Of a DNA stretch of 64,000 bases, positions 62,821 to 64,000 are shown in pieces (the first letter of the stretch is position 1; every line of letters begins with the position of its first letter). The position numbers were made by a program, and so were the translations under genes. This DNA comes from Pseudomonas frederiksbergensis (GTDB lineage Bacteria > Pseudomonadota > Gammaproteobacteria > Pseudomonadales > Pseudomonadaceae), in assembly GCF_003732275.1 (NCBI RefSeq), contig NZ_MOBM01000038.1, positions 434,001-498,000 on the forward strand. The letters run 5' to 3'. The notes below the pieces were generated by a model that was not told the DNA's origin, did no database searches, and worked only from the letters and a program-made list of their open reading frames with translations.

Positions 62821-63687
62821 ATGAAGATCGCCATGACGCCAACACTCCTGGAACTCGAAGACGAACTCACCCGCCTCACCCTCGCCCCGGCACTCGGGGC
62901 GGGCATCGTCAACTGGACGGTACGCAGCACCGGCCAACCGCTGTTGCGTCACAGTGACCAACACGCCTTGAACACCGGCCTGCCCGGCAAACTCGCCTGC
63001 TATCCCCTGGCGCCGTGGTCGAACCGTATCGCCGAAGGCGGTTTCGATTGCCCGGATCGCTGGCTGGCGCTGACGCCCAACAGCCTCACCGATCCCCTGC
63101 CGATCCATGGCAGTGCCTGGCAACAGCCGTGGCAGATCGTCTCCCTGCAACTCGACAGCACCACACCCTTCGCTTATTGCGCAAGGCAACGTTTCCATCT
63201 GAGCGAGGGCAAGCTGAGCATCGATTTACAGGTCACCCACCTGGCCGAACACGCCGCCTGGCATGGGCTCGGTTTACATCCCTACTTCCCCCGCACCGCA
63301 GGCACTCGGTTGCAGGCACAGGCGCGGCAGGTCTGGTTGTGCGACAGCACAAAACTGCCAACACAACTCACTTCGATACCCAAGGATTGGGACTTCAGCC
63401 AGCCCCGGGCATTAGCCGAAACGCTGGTGGACAACGGCTTTTGCGAATGGGACGGCCGCTGCCTGATCCAGCAACCCGAGCTGGGTTATGAACTGGAATG
63501 CCAGGCCACCGGCAGCGACTACTACCTGCTCTACTGCCCCGTAGGCCTGGAATTTTTCTGCATCGAACCGGTGAGCCACCCGGTCAATGCCCATCACTTG
63601 CCGGGTCGGCCAGGGTTGCGTTTGCTGGAGCAAGGCCAATCTGCCGAGCTCGGTTTCAGCCTGCGCTATCGCTACGCCAACAACTGA
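62821..63687 (+). CDS. Aldose 1-epimerase (galactose mutarotase)-like protein
   Basis: A 288-residue beta-sandwich protein. It has CYPLAPWSNRIAEGGFDC near residue 60 (the usual NRI motif), DPLPIHGSAWQQPW with catalytic-type His, HGLGLHPYFPRTAG with the second His, and FFCIEPVSHPVNAHH with the catalytic Glu. In context it may interconvert uronate anomers, which is inference. The start is uncertain among ATGs at 62812, 62821 and 62833. Its end overlaps the minus-strand regulator by 16 bases. Confidence 0.88.
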   Translation: MKIAMTPTLLELEDELTRLTLAPALGAGIVNWTVRSTGQPLLRHSDQHALNTGLPGKLACYPLAPWSNRIAEGGFDCPDRWLALTPNSLTDPLPIHGSAWQQPWQIVSLQLDSTTPFAYCARQRFHLSEGKLSIDLQVTHLAEHAAWHGLGLHPYFPRTAGTRLQAQARQVWLCDSTKLPTQLTSIPKDWDFSQPRALAETLVDNGFCEWDGRCLIQQPELGYELECQATGSDYYLLYCPVGLEFFCIEPVSHPVNAHHLPGRPGLRLLEQGQSAELGFSLRYRYANN

Positions 63688-64000
63688 GTCAGCACTGCGC
63701 GCAATTTGCCGGGCTTCACTGGTTTGTTCAGCAGCGGCGCGTCGAGGCGCTGCAATGAGCGCCGACATTGGTCGGTGCGGTCGGCGGTGATGATCACCGC
63801 CGGAATCGCCTGGCTGAAATGCTCGCGCAAATGCCGAACCACCTCACAACCCACTACCCCGTGATCCAGGTGATAGTCCGCCAGAATCAGTTCCGGGGCC
63901 TGTCCCTGCAAAGCCACTAGTGCCGTGGCCTCGTCGGTGGCGGTGACCACCTCGCAGCCCCACTGCCCGAGCAGCGCGCTCATGCTTTCAAGAATGCTGA
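63672..64000 (-). CDS. C-terminal receiver domain of a response regulator or hybrid kinase (5' part outside window)
   Basis: The minus-strand frame stays open to the window edge. It encodes SILESMSALLGQWGCEVVTA, the phospho-acceptor aspartate in ELILADYHLDHG, AIPAVIITADRT and lysine in PLLNKPVKPGKLRAVL. This form of receiver closes PAS-containing hybrid histidine kinases in Pseudomonas (NahK-like), so the complete gene is probably a hybrid kinase. It converges on the epimerase gene with a 16-base overlap. Confidence 0.85.
   Translation of the reverse strand, partial: SILESMSALLGQWGCEVVTATDEATALVALQGQAPELILADYHLDHGVVGCEVVRHLREHFSQAIPAVIITADRTDQCRRSLQRLDAPLLNKPVKPGKLRAVLTQLLA

Overview
The window looks like a chromosomal segment of a fluorescent-group Pseudomonas. 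Support comes from protein content (FabI after a YejF-type ABC gene, MiaE, AcnB, OprD, DUF1652, DUF6124 and an RstA/RstB-like pair), high GC outside one locus, and about twenty intergenic REP/REPIN palindromes of three sequence types. All calls come from reading the sequence; no database search was run.

Layout. 1-2.3 kb: the 3' end of a dipeptide-type ABC ATPase, then fabI and a terminator. 2.3-8.8 kb: a LysR remnant, a diguanylate cyclase, an exported molybdenum hydroxylase with its [2Fe-2S] subunit and a c-type cytochrome, a PhnB-like protein, an AraC regulator and a LysE exporter. 9-17.5 kb: small proteins, an exported epoxide-hydrolase-like enzyme, a folded-looking leader in front of a DUF6124 gene, a second LysE exporter, then ada, a PEP mutase-like protein and an AlkA-like glycosylase. 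17.5-28.8 kb: MipA/OmpV, rstAB-like, miaE, a tandem universal stress protein, acnB, an amino-acid permease and a 2-hydroxyacid dehydrogenase. 29.2-35 kb: an APH-like phosphotransferase with an SDR, a Gfo/Idh/MocA dehydrogenase behind two operator-like palindromes, a lipoprotein, DUF1652 and a PAS-LuxR regulator.

At 35.3-41.2 kb one 1951-residue gene of clearly lower GC encodes a transglutaminase-like/DUF4011/SF1 helicase/Vsr-like nuclease/DUF3320 protein, the architecture of the single-gene Hhe-type anti-phage system. It is followed by an ECF41-type sigma factor co-transcribed with an AhpD-like protein, whose upstream region carries a near-consensus ECF41 promoter.

43.1-51.8 kb is a reductive pyrimidine degradation locus: beta-ureidopropionase-like amidohydrolase, NCS1 transporter, dihydropyrimidinase, PreT, PreA and a RutR-like TetR regulator. 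51.9-56.1 kb holds CopC/CopD and an EmrAB-type efflux pair. 56.4-63.7 kb is a hexuronate uptake and oxidation locus: OprD porin, uronate dehydrogenase, SMP-30 lactonase, a DctPQM TRAP transporter and an aldose epimerase-like protein. The window ends in the receiver domain of a minus-strand regulator.

The most interesting items are the candidate cis-acting RNA before DUF6124 (12.09-12.31 kb), the large defence-like nuclease-helicase, the ECF41 autoregulatory promoter, a REPIN nested inside another REPIN (44.5 kb), and unexplained palindromes at 23.0-23.2 kb and 46.55 kb.
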